A stretch of 64,000 nt of DNA. Origin: Dryobates pubescens (lineage: Eukaryota > Chordata > Aves > Piciformes > Picidae). Every line of letters begins with the position of its first letter. Positions within the stretch are counted from its first letter, which is position 1. The stretch spans positions 3,073,501-3,137,500 of the forward strand of contig NC_071617.1 in the NCBI RefSeq assembly GCF_014839835.1. The letters run 5' to 3'. This document shows positions 1 to 10,900 of this stretch, piece by piece. The notes beneath the pieces are model-generated. The model saw only the letters and a program-made list of their open reading frames with translations. It had not been told where the DNA came from and made no database searches. The position numbers were made by a program, and so were the translations under genes.

Positions 1-245
1 CAGCCTCAAGTTGCACCAGGGGTGGTTTAGGTTGGATGTTAGGAAGAATTTTTTTACTGAAAGAGCGGCCAGGCATTGGAAGAGGCTGCCCAGGGCAGTG
101 GTGAAGTCACCATCACCAAATGTGTAAGAAAAATGTGTAGACACGGCACTTCAGGACAGGATTTAATGGCCATGGTGGTGTTAAGCTGATGGTTGGACTG
201 AATGATCTGAAGGGTCTTTCCCAACTGAATCACTCTGTTATTCTA
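1..245 (+). mobile_element. CR1 LINE 3' end
   Basis: 5'-truncated by the window edge. It has the terminal RT-ORF remnant (RxFFTERAARHWKRLPRAVV-like) and the 3' UTR with GTCTTTCCCAACTGAATCACTCTG, the usual CR1 end. Confidence 0.85.
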
Positions 246-279
246 CAAAATCTGGCTTACAGTGGCCCTTATTATTGGC

Positions 280-518
280 CATTGGCATGTGCTGCCCAGG
301 GAGGTGGTGGAGTCACCATCACTGGAGGTGTTTAGGAAGAGACTGGATGGGGTGCTTGGTGCCATGGTTTAGCTGATTAGATGGTGTTGGGTGATAGGTT
401 GGACTTGATGATCTCAAAGGTCTCTTCCAACCTGGTTTATTCTATTCTATTCTATTCTATTCTATTCTATTCTATTCTATTCTATTCTATTCTATTCTAT
501 TCTATTCTATTCTATTTA
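280..518 (+). mobile_element. CR1 LINE 3' end with expanded tail
   Basis: Starts in the RT-ORF end (CATGTGCTGCCCAGGGAGG) and ends in GGTCTCTTCCAACCTGG, followed by a long TTCTA tail at about 437-518. Confidence 0.85.
437..518 (+). repeat. (TTCTA)n microsatellite
   Basis: About 15 perfect pentamers at the CR1 3' terminus. CR1 normally ends in a few ATTCTATG octamers; here the end has expanded as a pentanucleotide. Confidence 0.95.
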
Positions 519-606
519 CCCTACAGAGTGATTGTCAACATCCTGTAAGAAATGACTGACTGACCAATGTTGAACAAAAACACAGTAAGGAATAACCAAG
601 TGATAA

Positions 607-890
607 GGGTGTCAGGGAGTGACAGGACTGGGGGGAATGGAAAAAAATAGAAGTGGGTAGATTCAGATTGGATGTTAGGAAGAAGTTCTTCCCCATGAGG
701 GTGGTGAGAGCCTGGCACAGGTTGCCTAGGGAAGTGGTGGAAGCCTCATGCCTGGAGGTTTTTCAGGCCAGGCTGGATGTGGCTGTGAGCAACCTGCTGT
801 AGTGTGAGGTGTCCCTGCCCATGGCAGGGGGGTTGGAACTCGATGATCCTTGAGGTCCCTTCCAACCCTAACAATTCTATGATTCTATAC
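607..890 (+). mobile_element. CR1 LINE 3' end
   Basis: GGGTGTCAGGGAGTGACAGG to a TTCTATGATTCTAT terminus, with the RT-end remnant in between. It belongs to the subfamily with the GAGGTGTCCCTGCCCATGGC 3' UTR. Confidence 0.88.
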
Positions 891-917
891 ACAGATATGT
901 CATGGGGCCTCCACTCA

Positions 918-1106
918 TATCACAGAATCACAGGAACATTCATGTTGGAAAAGACCCTCAGGCTCACCAACTCCAACCCAGAACCCTACTCTGCAAGGTT
1001 CACCCCTGAACCTGATCCCCAAGCACCACATCCAAACCACCTTGAAACACAGCCAGGCTTGGTGACACAACCACCTCCCTGGGCAGCCCATTCCCATACC
1101 TGGATA
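918..1106 (-). mobile_element. CR1 fragment, variant 3' tail
   Basis: Antisense piece with the unusual tail also found at 11172-11378 and 59540-59700 (AACCCAGAACCCTACTCTGC), ending in the common GCCCATTCC RT-end block. Confidence 0.8.
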
Positions 1107-1764
1107 TAAGGCTGACTCTCCTGGCTCAGCTTTGGATCTCAAACTGATACAAACAGCCCAACAAATTGTTTTTACACTGCAGTAAGTCAGCCTCTAAGAG
1201 ACCTGGCAGAAAGACATCAGTCAGCGTGGCTACTGTAAAGTGTCCCTTCAGAAAGAGCATTTGGCAGCAGCTTTAGCAGAGGTTTCCTTGACACCCACAC
1301 TGCAAACCTCTTACCTCACTAAATAATTCCAGCTCCACTGCAGAAAGGCAGCAGCCATGTAGCACTTCACTGCTACTGTGCAGAAACAGATCCAAACATA
1401 AACCCATCTGTTTCCTAAGGGGAAGAAAATACAAATCCCACCCACAGTTCAGCACCTTCTCCATCTCATCAGAGGCTGTAGTTAAGTTTTCAATGTTTTC
1501 ATTCAGCAGCAATTTAGCAGAATGTTGCTCACAATTAAATTAGCTTTTGCAGCTCTGAAGCAACACTTTAATTCATCTTTTTTTTTGTTTAAAGTGCCTC
1601 CTACTCACTCAAACTGAAAGTCAGGGGGGGAGGAAAGCTGATTATCCACAGATTTGGCTTTATATTCAAATACTGAGTGATGGACTCTCAACACACTTAA
1701 ACTGGAGCTTTCCAAATTACCCTTAAAGCCTGCAAAGTAAAAGTTATTACATTTTACTCAGTGC
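1107..1764. other. Intergenic, nothing recognised
   Basis: Unique-looking AT-rich DNA with no supported exon, RNA or repeat. Confidence 0.5.
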
Positions 1765-2745
1765 ATGCTAACTGTGTAACAAGTGGAGTCCCCCAGGGAT
1801 CAGTGCTGGGTCCAAGGCTTATCAATGACATTGATGATGGAACTGACAGTGTCTGCTCAGCAAGTTTGCTGACAAAATCATACTGAGAGGCCTGGCTGAG
1901 ACACCTGAAGGCTCTGTGGCCATTCAGTGAGACTTGGACAGACTGACAGCTGGGCAGAGAGGAACCTAATGAGGTTCAACAAGGACAAGTGCAGAGTCCT
2001 GCACCTGGGAAGGAAGAATAAACTGCAGCAGTACAGGTGAGGAGGTGATCTGCTAAGGAGCAGCCCCAAGGAGAAGGAGCTGGGAGTGCTGGTGGACAAC
2101 AAGTTCTGCATGGGACAGCAAAGTGCCCTGGGGGCCAAGAAGGCCAATGGGATTCTGGGGTGCATTAAGTGCAGTGTGTCCAGCAGATCCAGGGAGGTTC
2201 TCCTTCCCCTCTACTCTGCCCTAGTGAGGCCCCACCTGGAATATTGCATCCAGTTTTGGGCTCCTCAGTTCAAGAGGGACAGGGACCTGCTGGAGGGAGG
2301 CCAACAGAGGGCTACAAGGATGATGAAGGGACTGGAGCACTGCCTGGTGAGGAGAGGCTGAGAGCCCTGGGGCTGTTTAGTCTGGAGAAGACTGAGAGGG
2401 GATTTAATAAATGTCTATAAATATGTGAGAGCTGAGTGCCAGGAAGGAAGGGACAGGCTCTGCTCACTTGCTCCCTGGGATAGGACAAGGGGCAATGGAT
2501 ATAAACTACAGCACAGGAGGGTCCACCTCAACATGAGGAAGAACTTCTTTAGTGTGAGGGTCACAGAGCACTGGAACAGGCTGCCCAGAGAGGTTGTGGA
2601 GTCTCCTTTGGAGACTTTCAAGCCCTGTCTGGATGTGTTCCTGTTTGACCTGAGCTGGATTCTCTGGTCCTGCTCTGGCAGGGGGGTTGGACTCAAAAAT
2701 CTCCAGAGGTCCCTTCCAACCCCTAACATCCTGTGGTTTAGTAAC
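1765..2745 (+). mobile_element. CR1 LINE, ~980 bp 3' part
   Basis: Starts in the RT motif [10 protein letters not shown] (AGTGGAGTCCCCCAGGGATC) and runs through the thumb/C-terminal ORF to CCCTTCCAACCCCTAACATCCTGTG. Frameshifts and stops interrupt the frame. Confidence 0.9.
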
Positions 2746-3059
2746 ACTTGACCTTGTTTCAGAGGAAAGCATTTTTCCACAGATTAACTTGCATCTATTT
2801 TTATACCCAGTCTCCAATGAATCATCCAATTAAGTTCTTAATTGTGATCAGTTTTTTAAATACTTCTCCAAGACACTGTGTTCCCAGAAAGTTCATAACA
2901 CAGTGCTGGGTTATGAAGTGTGAGATTTCATGTGTGTAACTACTCCAAGAGATTGTGTCTGATATGGGCTGCCTTTTATAAAAAGGCAAATCACTTTTAA
3001 TCAACAGTTAAGGCAAATTAGTCTTGAACACACACACACACACCAAAAAAACTAGCCTG

Positions 3060-3608
3060 GGGACATGAGCCAACAATGTGCACTTGCAGCCCAGAAAACA
3101 AATTGCATCCTAGGCTGCACCACAAAAAGTGTCACCAGTAGGTGGAGAGAGGTGATTCTGCCACTCTGCTCTGCTCTGGTGAGACCTCACCTGGAGTGCT
3201 GTATCCAGCTCTGGGGCCCTTAACACCAGACACACCTTCACCTGCTTGCATGAGTCCAGAGGAGGGCCACCAAGATGCTCAGAGGGCTGAAGCACCTCTC
3301 CTATGAAGACAGGCTGAAAGAATTGGGGCTGCTCAGCCTGGAGAATAGAAGGCTCTGAGGAGACCATGCAGGTATATTTCAATACCTGAAGGGCACCTAT
3401 AGGAAGGCTGGGGAAGGACTGTTTAGAAGGGCTTATAGTGATAGGATGAGGGGCAATGGTTTGAAACTGGAGCAGAGGAGATTTAGGTTGGACATAAGGA
3501 AGTTCTTTAAAATGAGAGTGGTTTACTCTGCCAGGTGGTGAAACACTGGAACAGGTTGCCCAGGGATGTGACTGAGGCCCTGTCCTGGAAGACACTGAAA
3601 ATCAGACT
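3060..3608 (+). mobile_element. CR1 LINE, older copy
   Basis: Diverged sense copy of the RT C-terminal region, cut short of its 3' UTR at the point where an antisense CR1 begins (3610). Confidence 0.82.
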
Positions 3609-3609
3609 T

Positions 3610-4050
3610 TCATAGAATCACAGAATCAGCCAGGTTGGAAAAGACCTCAGAGATCATCAAGTCCAACCTATTACCTAATACCTAGCACCTCCTCACAACT
3701 AAACCATGGCTCCACGTGCCACATCCAGTCCTTTTTTTTCAACACCTCCAGGGATGGTGACTCCACCACCTCCCTGGGCAGCACATCCCAACGGCAAATC
3801 TCTCTTGCTGGGAAGAACTTTCTCCTCACCTCAAGCCTTAACCTTCCCTGGTGCAGCTTGAGACTGTGTCCTCTTGTTCTGTTACTAGTTGCCTGGGAGA
3901 AGAGACCAACCCCCACCTGTCTACAACCTCCTTTCAGGTAGTTGTAGAGAGCAATAAGCTCTCCCCTGAGCCTGCTCTTCTCCAGGCTAAGCAACCCCAG
4001 CTCCCTCCACAGGATCCCTCCACAGACAATCAGCAACACTGGTGCTAGAA
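3610..4050 (-). mobile_element. CR1 LINE 3' end
   Basis: CATAGAATCACAGAATCAGC start (reverse of the 3' terminus), then the RT-end remnant. It abuts the older sense copy, so the pair is a likely end-to-end insertion. Confidence 0.88.
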
Positions 4051-4239
4051 GGTTTTTTAATCGCTGTTAGGCAGGCACTGCCGCCAGCACAGGGCATGCT
4101 GTGGCACAACAAAACCGTCTTTCCTACACTAGAGAGCGACCACAGCCCTTCCTCCAGCTCTCCTCCTCACACTCTGAGGTGGTTCCGGAACTACATGTGC
4201 TGGAAAAAATAAGTCAAAACTGGCAGAAACAGATCAGCT

Positions 4240-4960
4240 GTTCCGCAGAAGAGGTGCAGCTACGCCACCCCCGCCACAGCCTCGCTGAAACCCGCAGCCG
4301 CCCGAGGCGCCGCACCTCGCCACCCAGCACGGCGGAACCGGCACGGCGGGCGGCAACTTCCGCCTCGTACCGGAAGTAGCTTCGCTGTGCCGACCGCGTG
4401 ACGCCAGCGCCGCAACCAGGTGCCGGCGGCAGGAAGCGGAAGTGTGGCTATCGCGCGAGCCCCTCCCAGAGTGCCGCGGGCGCGCGGCGTCCGTTGCCAT
4501 GGAGCCGTGAGGGCCTCCCCCCCCCCCCCGCCTCCCCCCCTCCTCCTACTGCCATGTCGCTGGCCGCGCCGCCCCCCGCCCGCGTCTTCGCCGAGCTTGC
4601 CTCGGCCCCGGCTCCGACCCCGGCTCCCGCTCCGGCGGGACCTGGCGGCCTCTCGGCATCGCCCGGGCGGGAGGTGCATGTGAGCGGCAGCGCGGAGCTG
4701 AGCGCCGGGCCGGACCGGGCGCGGGTGTCGCTGCGGCTGGGCAGCCGGAAGGAAGCGGCTGGAGCGGCGCGGAGCAGCGTGGCCCGCCGGCTGGAGTACA
4801 TCGCCCAGAGCGCCCGACAGCGCGGCGTCCTGGTGAGAGCCGCCGCCGCCTCCTGCAGCGCCGGGGGCGGAGCGGGGGGGATCCTCTTCGGTGCCGGGCG
4901 GCAGGGGGCAGGCGGGGCAGTTCCGCTCAGCTGCGGGGGTCAAAGCAGCCCCTCCCGGCA
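4240..4960. promoter_or_regulatory. CpG island, IRAK1BP1 promoter and exon 1
   Basis: This is a sharp rise in GC and CpG content against an AT-richer, CR1-filled flank, covering the first exon of IRAK1BP1. GC-rich, CpG-bearing sequence resumes at about 5335-5580 after a CR1 insertion, so the island probably once ran further. Long open frames on both strands here reflect GC content, not extra genes. Confidence 0.8.
4554..4832 (+). CDS. IRAK1BP1: IRAK1BP1 exon 1
   Basis: It encodes residues 1-93 and ends in phase 0 at donor CTG|GTGAGA. It lies inside a CpG island. The first third is Ala/Pro-rich; from about residue 38 the frame matches the start of the SIMPL domain ([19 protein letters not shown]). 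A C-rich run of about 30 bases sits directly before the ATG. Confidence 0.93.
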
Positions 4961-7900
4961 TCCGGGGCCTCCACTAGCCGGCTCTGCAGCCTGCGGGGTA
5001 AGGTGCAGGCAGAGGAGACCGCCTTGTGACCTCATCAACCTTTATACACATGTAAAGGATGAGTCCCGAGAGGATGGAGCCAGGCTCTGCTCGGTGGTGC
5101 CCAACGACAGCACAAGGGGCTGTGGGTCGAAGCTGAGGCATGTGAAGTTACACGTAAATATGAGGGAACAGGCTGCCCAGGGCAGTCTCCCTCTCTGGAG
5201 ATATTCAAAACTTGCCTGGATGTGTTCCTGTGTGATCTGGTGTAGGTGATCCTGCTCTGGCAGGGGGGTTGGACTGGATGAGCTTTCGAGGTCCCTTCCA
5301 GCCCCTGGAATTCTGTGATTCTCTGATTCTGTGCCTTCCTGCCGGCAGCGGGGGTACGGCGGCCGGACTGGGGCATCCTGGAGGGGAAGGACACCCCGCT
5401 GAGGGGCCCCGGAGTGTGGGGCGCTGTGTGTGTAGGCAGAGCAGTATCGGCGTTTGGAATGTTCGTCCCTCTGCCTCGGGAGTACACCGACTGCTGGGTC
5501 CCGCTGTGGAAGCCTGCCTGTGTCTGGAGGGGGCTGCGGCTGTGCCAGCCTCCGCAGAGTCGCCACTCGGGCTCTCTCTTAACAGGTTGCTTGTTTTGCG
5601 TGTGAAAACCATCCTGCTTCCACAGTTTTGTCTGCTCCTGCACTAACGACAGCATCCTCATGCACGTATGGATGAAACTGATGAAGGGGGCAGGCAGCAA
5701 CATCACTCCACCTATTCGTATGTGTAGTTACCAATACAACTTTGTGATTACCACAGCTCGGTGCCCTTAATATGCCACACCTGCAGAACTTTCCCCCCTC
5801 TTTCTTGTTCCACTTCAGTAGAAAGCTAAGGAAAAACGAGATGTGATCAAGAGAGCTGAAGTGACAGGGCTCAGAAAATGCATTTACCATAATAAGTTTC
5901 TTGGCCTCAGGAAACCATTCTGTAATAATCACTGAAGCATAGTCTTGGCTTTAAAGTTTTACCCACTCTGTAAAGGTCATATTTCTGCCAGCAAACATGC
6001 TGTTGTGCTGATGTTTGGGTTTTGGGGAGGGGGTTATTCAACAGTTTTGGGTAGTGCTTCACATTTAGGACTCTTAAAGCTGGTCTGTGAAGGTCTAAGT
6101 GGTTGCTCTTGAAAGTAACTTCCTGTTGACATGCCTTGGGAAACTGATGCCTTTTTAGTGTATTCACCACTGAGGTGGGGAAAAGGGAGATGCTGTCAAC
6201 ACCAAATGATTCAGTGTAGTAAAAATGGAAGAACTGCAGGAGGATTTCATGGTAGTGCATGATCATAGTATCAGTCAGGGTTGGAAGGGACCACAAGGAT
6301 CATCTAGTTCCAACCCCCCTGCCATGGGCAGGGGCACCCCACACTAGATCAGGCTGGCCAGAGCCTCATCCAGCCTGGGCTTAAACACCTCCAGGGACAG
6401 GGCCCCAACCACCTCCCTGGACAACCCATTCCAGGGCTTCACCACTCTCATGGGGAAGAACTTCCTCCTCACCTCCAGCCTGAATCTCCCCACCTCCAGC
6501 TTCATTCCATTCCCCCTAGTCCTATCACTACCTGAGATCCTGAGCAGTCCTCCCCAGCCTTCTTGTAGCCCCCTTCAGATACTGGAAGGCCACAATGAGG
6601 TCACCTCAGAGCCTTCTCTTCTCCAGACTGAACAGCCCCAACTCCTTCAGCCTGTCCTCATAGGAGAGGTGCTCCAGCCCTCTGCTCATCCTTGTGGCCC
6701 TTCTCTAGTCACCTTCCAGCACCTCCAGATCCCTCTTGCAATAGGGACTCCAGAACTGGAGGCAGTACTCTAGGTGGGGTCTCACCAGAGCTGAGCAGAG
6801 GGAGAGAATCACCTCCCTTGCCCTGCAATGGCATCCCCCACACCTCAACTGCTGCATGCATTTAAAGATAAACTGTTGACCCCAGCTCTTTGATTCTGAA
6901 GCAGCTGAAGAAAGCATTTGTTCAGGTATGAAGAAGGCAATATGAAAGATCCCTTGCCCCCTGATTTTAGAGAGAGGTTATGTTGCAGCTATGGCACTAG
7001 ATCATGGAATCATAGAATTGTTAGGGCTGGAAGGGACCTCAAGGATCATGAAGTTCCAAGCCCCCTGCCATGGGCAGGAGACACCTCACACAGCAGGTTG
7101 CTCACAGCCACATCCAGCCTGGCTGCAGACACCTCCAGGCATGAGGCTTCCACCACCTCCCTGGGCAACCTGTGCCAGGCTCTCACCACCCTCACGGGGA
7201 AGAACTTCTTCCTAACATCCAATCTGAATCTCCCCACTTCTAGTTTTGGTCCATTCCCCCTAGTCCTATCACTACCTGACACCCTAAAAGGTATCACCAG
7301 TGTGGAGACTGCTCTGGGCTAGAAATGTGGTCCTGCTTCCTGTGTTTTAACTGAACACACAGCTGGGTATGTGTCTGTCACAGGGAACGTGATTCTGTTG
7401 CCGTCAGAATGACTTGCTCAGTCTGGAATGGTGGATTTTTAATGGATTTTTACCAGGTTGAATGCCTCCAGTTTCTATTAAGTGAGTTAATAGGAGTTTA
7501 AAGTCTGGTGGAGCAGCAAAATACAAGGCAGCTCATCATGCATTTATTTTTATTAGAGAAAACAATAAGCTTTGTACCCACCATCATGGTGAGCTGTCAG
7601 GCTTTTGAGGGTGTCAGGGAGTGATGGGACTAGGGGGAATGGAGCAAAACTAGAAGTGGGTGGATTCAGATTGGATGTTAGGAAGAAGTTGTTCCCCAGG
7701 AGGGTGGTGAGAGGCTGGCACAGGTTGCCCAGGGAGGTGGTGGAAGCCTCATCCCTGGAGGTTTTCCAGGCCATGCTGGATGTGGCTGTGAGCAACTTGA
7801 TCCAGTGTGAGGTGTCCCTGCCCATGGCAAGGGGCTTGGAACTGGCTGATCCTTGAGGTCCCTTCCAGCCCTCATAATTCTATGGTTCTATGATCATGGA

Positions 7901-10900
7901 GTGGTTTTCACCCCTGGCTGCAATTAAATAGCTCCTCAGAGTGTGGATAGATTAGAAGAGATAGATGCAAATGTTTAGCCTACAGTGAATCTGAATAACT
8001 GACTGCCAGGTTTGCAGTGATCCTGACTGTACTAGGATAGCACATGGTGGATGGCACACAAAAGGAGTAGGCAGTGCCTTTAGAGAGGTTGTACCCACTG
8101 CTGCAGGCACAGTTAAGCATGACCTGGAGAAACAACTGGCTATATGTGGGTGTGCTGCAGTTAGATTCAGAAACTTAATGGGAGCAGGGAACATAGATAG
8201 AGGAACCTGGTGGTGTAACCCAGGTGGAGAGTGGTGTGTTTTACAGTGTGAGAGCATTCTGTGTCTCACTAGAGTTGCAATAATTTCACAGGAAGCTTTT
8301 GCTCTTTCAGAGCTGCTGAGGACAGGGTGAGAGGGCTGGTGGTGTTCAGTCTGGAGAAGAGAAGGCTGTGAGGAGACCAAATAATGGCCTTCCAGTATCT
8401 TAGGGGGGGTGTACAAGGAAGCTGGGGAGGGACTTTTGAGGGTGTCAGGGAGGGATAGGACTGGGGGGAATGGAAAAATAATAGAAATGGGTAGATTCAG
8501 ATTGGATGTTAGGAAGAAGTTGTTCCCCATGAGGGTGGTGAGAGCCTGGCACAGGTTGCCCAGGGAGGTGGTGGAAGCCTCATCCCTGGAGGTGTTTGCA
8601 GCCAGGCTGGAGGTGGCTGTGAGCAACCTGCTGTAGTGTGAGGTGCCTATGGCAGGGGGGTTGGAACTGGCTGATCCCTGAGGTCCCTTCCAACCCTAAC
8701 CATTCTATGATTCTGTGCATTAAAGTATGGCAATGTTAATTCTTTCTACTGACTTGAGGGGCTGTGAAATGCTGCTTTAAATTGTGTGTTTCTCAGTGTT
8801 AGCAAAGTGTTAGCTCCAGGGAACTCTGAGAAACACAACATGAAGTTTGGTTTTGGTTGGTTGTTGTGTTGGTGGTTTTTTTTTTTCCCCCCAGAGTAGT
8901 TCCCTGCAGTCTAATTTTTAGTGCTTTGTTTCATCCAGTTTTAAATCACTCCTCCACTGGAGCTTTCATTTGCCTTGTAGCATTTCTGCTAACAAAGTCT
9001 CACTGCTGGCAATTTGTTCTTCACTGCATTTGCTCACATCACTTGCAGACCAGTGTAACATTTCTCCCCACAATCTCCACACAGTTCTAGTTGTTGCAAG
9101 CTTATTTAAGGCCTCTTCAGAAATCAGGTAGCTCTTCTATCTTGTTGGTTTATTTGGTTTTTAATTACCCCATGGAACAATTAACCCTTGTTGTTGCAGG
9201 AAGCCTGTGGGATCAGGAGTGCCCAACCTTTTTAGCAGCAGGAGCTTGCATTGGCAGCTTGTCAGGATGCCTGGGGGCAGCACCTGATTTCCATATATAT
9301 TTACACAGGGTTTTAATCAGAAAGAGATTCACACAGTAGCATTTATTTATAGAGTGCTGTAAGTATATGCAGCAATTCAGAGCATGGAATCTGCTTTAAA
9401 GCCTGCAGGGAAAGTAAAAATCAATGGGGAGACCAATCTCTATTACTCAGCCCAGCTGCTCTAAAGTCACATTTTTGCCTCTGTCTCCTGAACCAAATGG
9501 ATTTTTGTATTTACCAGCTCTGATTTATTTGGGGAGTGGTATGGAGATGACAACTTGTTTCCCTTAATCACTCTGCCTTAACAATTTGCATTGGCCATGT
9601 TGCCTAAAAATCCAAGCTGGTGCAGGATGGGTTCCATGGATGGACAAATCAGTGGATAAAGAACTGGCTTGATGGCTGCCCCCAAAGAGTGGCTGTCCAT
9701 GGGACCATGGCCAGGTGGAGGCCAGTGCCAAGTGGAGTCCCTCAGGGATCAGTCCTGGGACCAGGCTTGTTCAACATCTTTGTTGGTGACATGGACAGAG
9801 GCACTGAGTGCACCCTCAGCAGGTTTGCTGATGACACCAAGCTGTGTGGTGCAGCAGACACACTGGAGGGAAGGGATCCATCCAGAGGGACCTTGACAGG
9901 CTGCAGAGCTGGGCCCATGACAACCCCATGAGGTTCAACAAGACCAAGTGCAAGGTCCTGCATCTGGGTCAGGGCAATCCCAATCACTGATATAGGCTGG
10001 GCAGGGACTGGCTTGAGAGCAGCCCTGAAGAAAAAGACTTGGGGGTGCTGGGGAATGAGAAGCTCAACAGGAGCCAGCAGTGAGCACTTGCAGCCCAGAA
10101 AGCCAACCAGAGCCTGGGCTGAGGTCTGTGGTGACAGGTTGGACTCGATGATCTTTGAGGTCTCTTCCAACCTTAGTGATACTGTGCTGCTACTGTACTG
10201 TGCAGCAAGAGAAGTGTGGCCAGCAGGTCGAGGGAGGGGATTCTCCCCCTCTACTCCACTCTGCTGAGACCCCACCTGGAGCACTGTGTCCAGTTCTGGA
10301 GCCTCTATTACAGGAAGGATCTGGAGGTGCTGGAAGATGTCCAGAGAAGGGCCACGAGGATGAGCACAGGGCTGGAGGTGCTCTGCTACAAGGTCAGACT
10401 GAGAGTTGGGGCTGTTCAGTCTGGAGAAGAGGAGGCTCTGAGGAGACCTAATTGTGGCCTTCCAGTATCTGAAGGGTGCTACAGGAAAGCTGGGGAGGGA
10501 CTTTTGAGGGTGTCAGGGAATGGTAGGACTTGGGGAGAATGGAAAACTAGAAGTGAGTAGATTCAGATTGGTTATTAGGAAGAGGTTGTTCCCCATGAGG
10601 GTGGTGAGAGCCTGGCACAGGTTGCCCAGGGAGGTGGTGGAAGCCTCATCCCTGGAGGTGTTTGCAGCCAGGCTGGATGTGGCTGTGAGCAACCTGCTGG
10701 AGTGTGAGGTGTCCCTGCCCATGGCAGGGGGGTTGGAACTGGCTGATCTCTATGGTCCAAACCATTTTGTGAATCTATTCCAGAAGTCCACAATACCTGA
10801 TACATGACAAGTGTACTTCTCCTGAAGACATAGTGAAAAGTATTCTTTTTACCTGTGATTATTGCAATCAAATAGATAATTCCTCAGCCAAAATATGTTC

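Noticed and set aside
4260-4961. A 233-residue - strand open frame
   Set aside because: It is the GC-rich antisense of the CpG island and IRAK1BP1 exon 1, with no family resemblance.
9200-9345. Possible old hAT-type transposon end
   Set aside because: Only a faint resemblance over ~25 bases, without terminal inverted repeats or a target duplication.
9620-9931. RT-like frame with FADDTKLCG as a possible live gene
   Set aside because: It belongs to a 5'-truncated CR1 copy lacking the endonuclease and most of the RT, so it is not autonomous.
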